Source of the DNA: Corynebacterium sp. P3-F1 | GTDB taxonomy: Bacteria; Actinomycetota; Actinomycetes; Mycobacteriales; Mycobacteriaceae | Reading direction: 5' to 3' | DNA length: 64,000 bases | Assembly: GCF_030503635.1 (NCBI RefSeq) | Contig: NZ_CP129965.1 | Coordinates: 1,426,001 to 1,490,000 of the forward strand | Part shown: positions 63,711 through 64,000 of the stretch, piece by piece | Position numbering within the stretch: position 1 is the stretch's first letter | Layout of the letters: each line of letters opens with the position of its first letter | Notes under the pieces: model-generated | What the model was told of the DNA's origin: nothing | What the model saw: the letters and a program-made list of their open reading frames with translations, nothing else | Databases searched by the model: none | Program-made: the position numbers and the translations under genes

Positions 63711-64000
63711 ATGACGAGTGCCGCCATGCCACTGTCCGCGGGTGAAAACGCGTCTTCCGCCGACCCCTCGGTTTCTCCGACCCCGAAGGGGAAAGTCGTT
63801 TTCGTCGGCGCGGGTCCGGGCAACCCTGATTTGCTCACTATCCGCGCCCGCGAAGTTCTCGAGCGCAACGCCGTCGCCGTTGTGGATCCGGATGTGTCCG
63901 CTGGTGTGCGTGACGTCGTCGGCTCTACTCTTCCGGTTCCGGAGGAAAAGCTGAAAGCCGCGCAGGAGGCCTACGAGGACATGTGCGCGAAAGCCAAGGA
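63711..64000 (+). CDS. hemD: Uroporphyrinogen-III methyltransferase / synthase, 3' end cut by the window
   Basis: About 96 N-terminal residues are present. After a polar start (PLSAGENASSADPSVSPTP) comes KVVFVGAGPGNPDLLTIRA, the SAM-binding start of the CobA-type methyltransferase domain. In corynebacteria and mycobacteria this domain is fused to the HemD synthase and follows hemC, so the full gene probably encodes both. The 180 bases before it hold a T-rich stretch (AATTTTTG) and a 17-base string also found upstream of lpd. Confidence 0.88.
   Translation, partial: MTSAAMPLSAGENASSADPSVSPTPKGKVVFVGAGPGNPDLLTIRAREVLERNAVAVVDPDVSAGVRDVVGSTLPVPEEKLKAAQEAYEDMCAKAK

Overview
The window is a GC-rich chromosomal segment from a mycolic-acid-containing actinobacterium, almost certainly a Corynebacterium; the species cannot be fixed from the sequence. 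The signs are mycothiol genes (mshA, a mycothiol-dependent formaldehyde dehydrogenase), a secreted corynomycolyltransferase, a fused rmlC-rmlD gene, sdhCAB followed by a small membrane protein, and the mycobacteria-like order mshA / gpmA / senX3-regX3 / Rv0495c-like / ppx / Rv0497-like / proC / excisionase-like / bS22 / serB-like / glutaredoxin / hemA-hemC-hemD. Most genes are housekeeping genes. No insertion sequence, prophage or CRISPR array was found.

Layout. 1-3.1 kb: end of a Tad pilus operon (ATPase, two platform proteins, three small pilin-like proteins), then a convergent DUF1998 helicase, a cold-shock gene and a DedA membrane protein. 6.9-13.5 kb: topA, a membrane adenylate cyclase, holB, tRNA-Thr(CGT) and a hotdog-fold protein. 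13.5-14.2 kb: gene-free tract with a 31-bp tandem duplication. 14.2-16.8 kb: secreted SGNH hydrolase and the mscR/metallo-beta-lactamase pair. 16.9-24.4 kb (minus strand): DsbA-like protein, DUF2304 protein, two glycosyltransferases, dTDP-rhamnose genes and a flippase-like protein, which together supply rhamnose and transferases for the cell envelope. 24.5-29.7 kb (minus): DyP peroxidase with a copper chaperone lipoprotein, a prolyl oligopeptidase gene broken by an in-frame amber codon, and a mycolyltransferase. A 41-residue ORF at 30.1 kb resembles the short corynebacterial outer-membrane peptides. 30.3-34.7 kb: bsaP-bioB, lpd and two small genes. 35.0-45.7 kb: sdhCAB, membrane and DUF genes, a DeoC-like protein without catalytic residues, LmeA-like protein, methyltransferase, murB. 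45.7-64 kb: acyl-CoA ligase, ParA/MinD-like ATPase, mshA, secreted protease, gpmA-senX3-regX3 (phosphate two-component system), ppx, proC, small genes and the start of the haem operon.

The most striking unexplained signal is an 11-mer, GCTTATCGACG, found exactly 15 times on the two strands (about 0.03 expected by chance). It occurs in unrelated genes in sense and antisense reading and in two intergenic sites. It behaves like a dispersed genome-wide DNA signal rather than a protein motif. Other points of interest are the small peptide gene, the amber-interrupted peptidase, the DeoC pseudo-enzyme and 10-bp tandem repeats at the senX3-regX3 junction.
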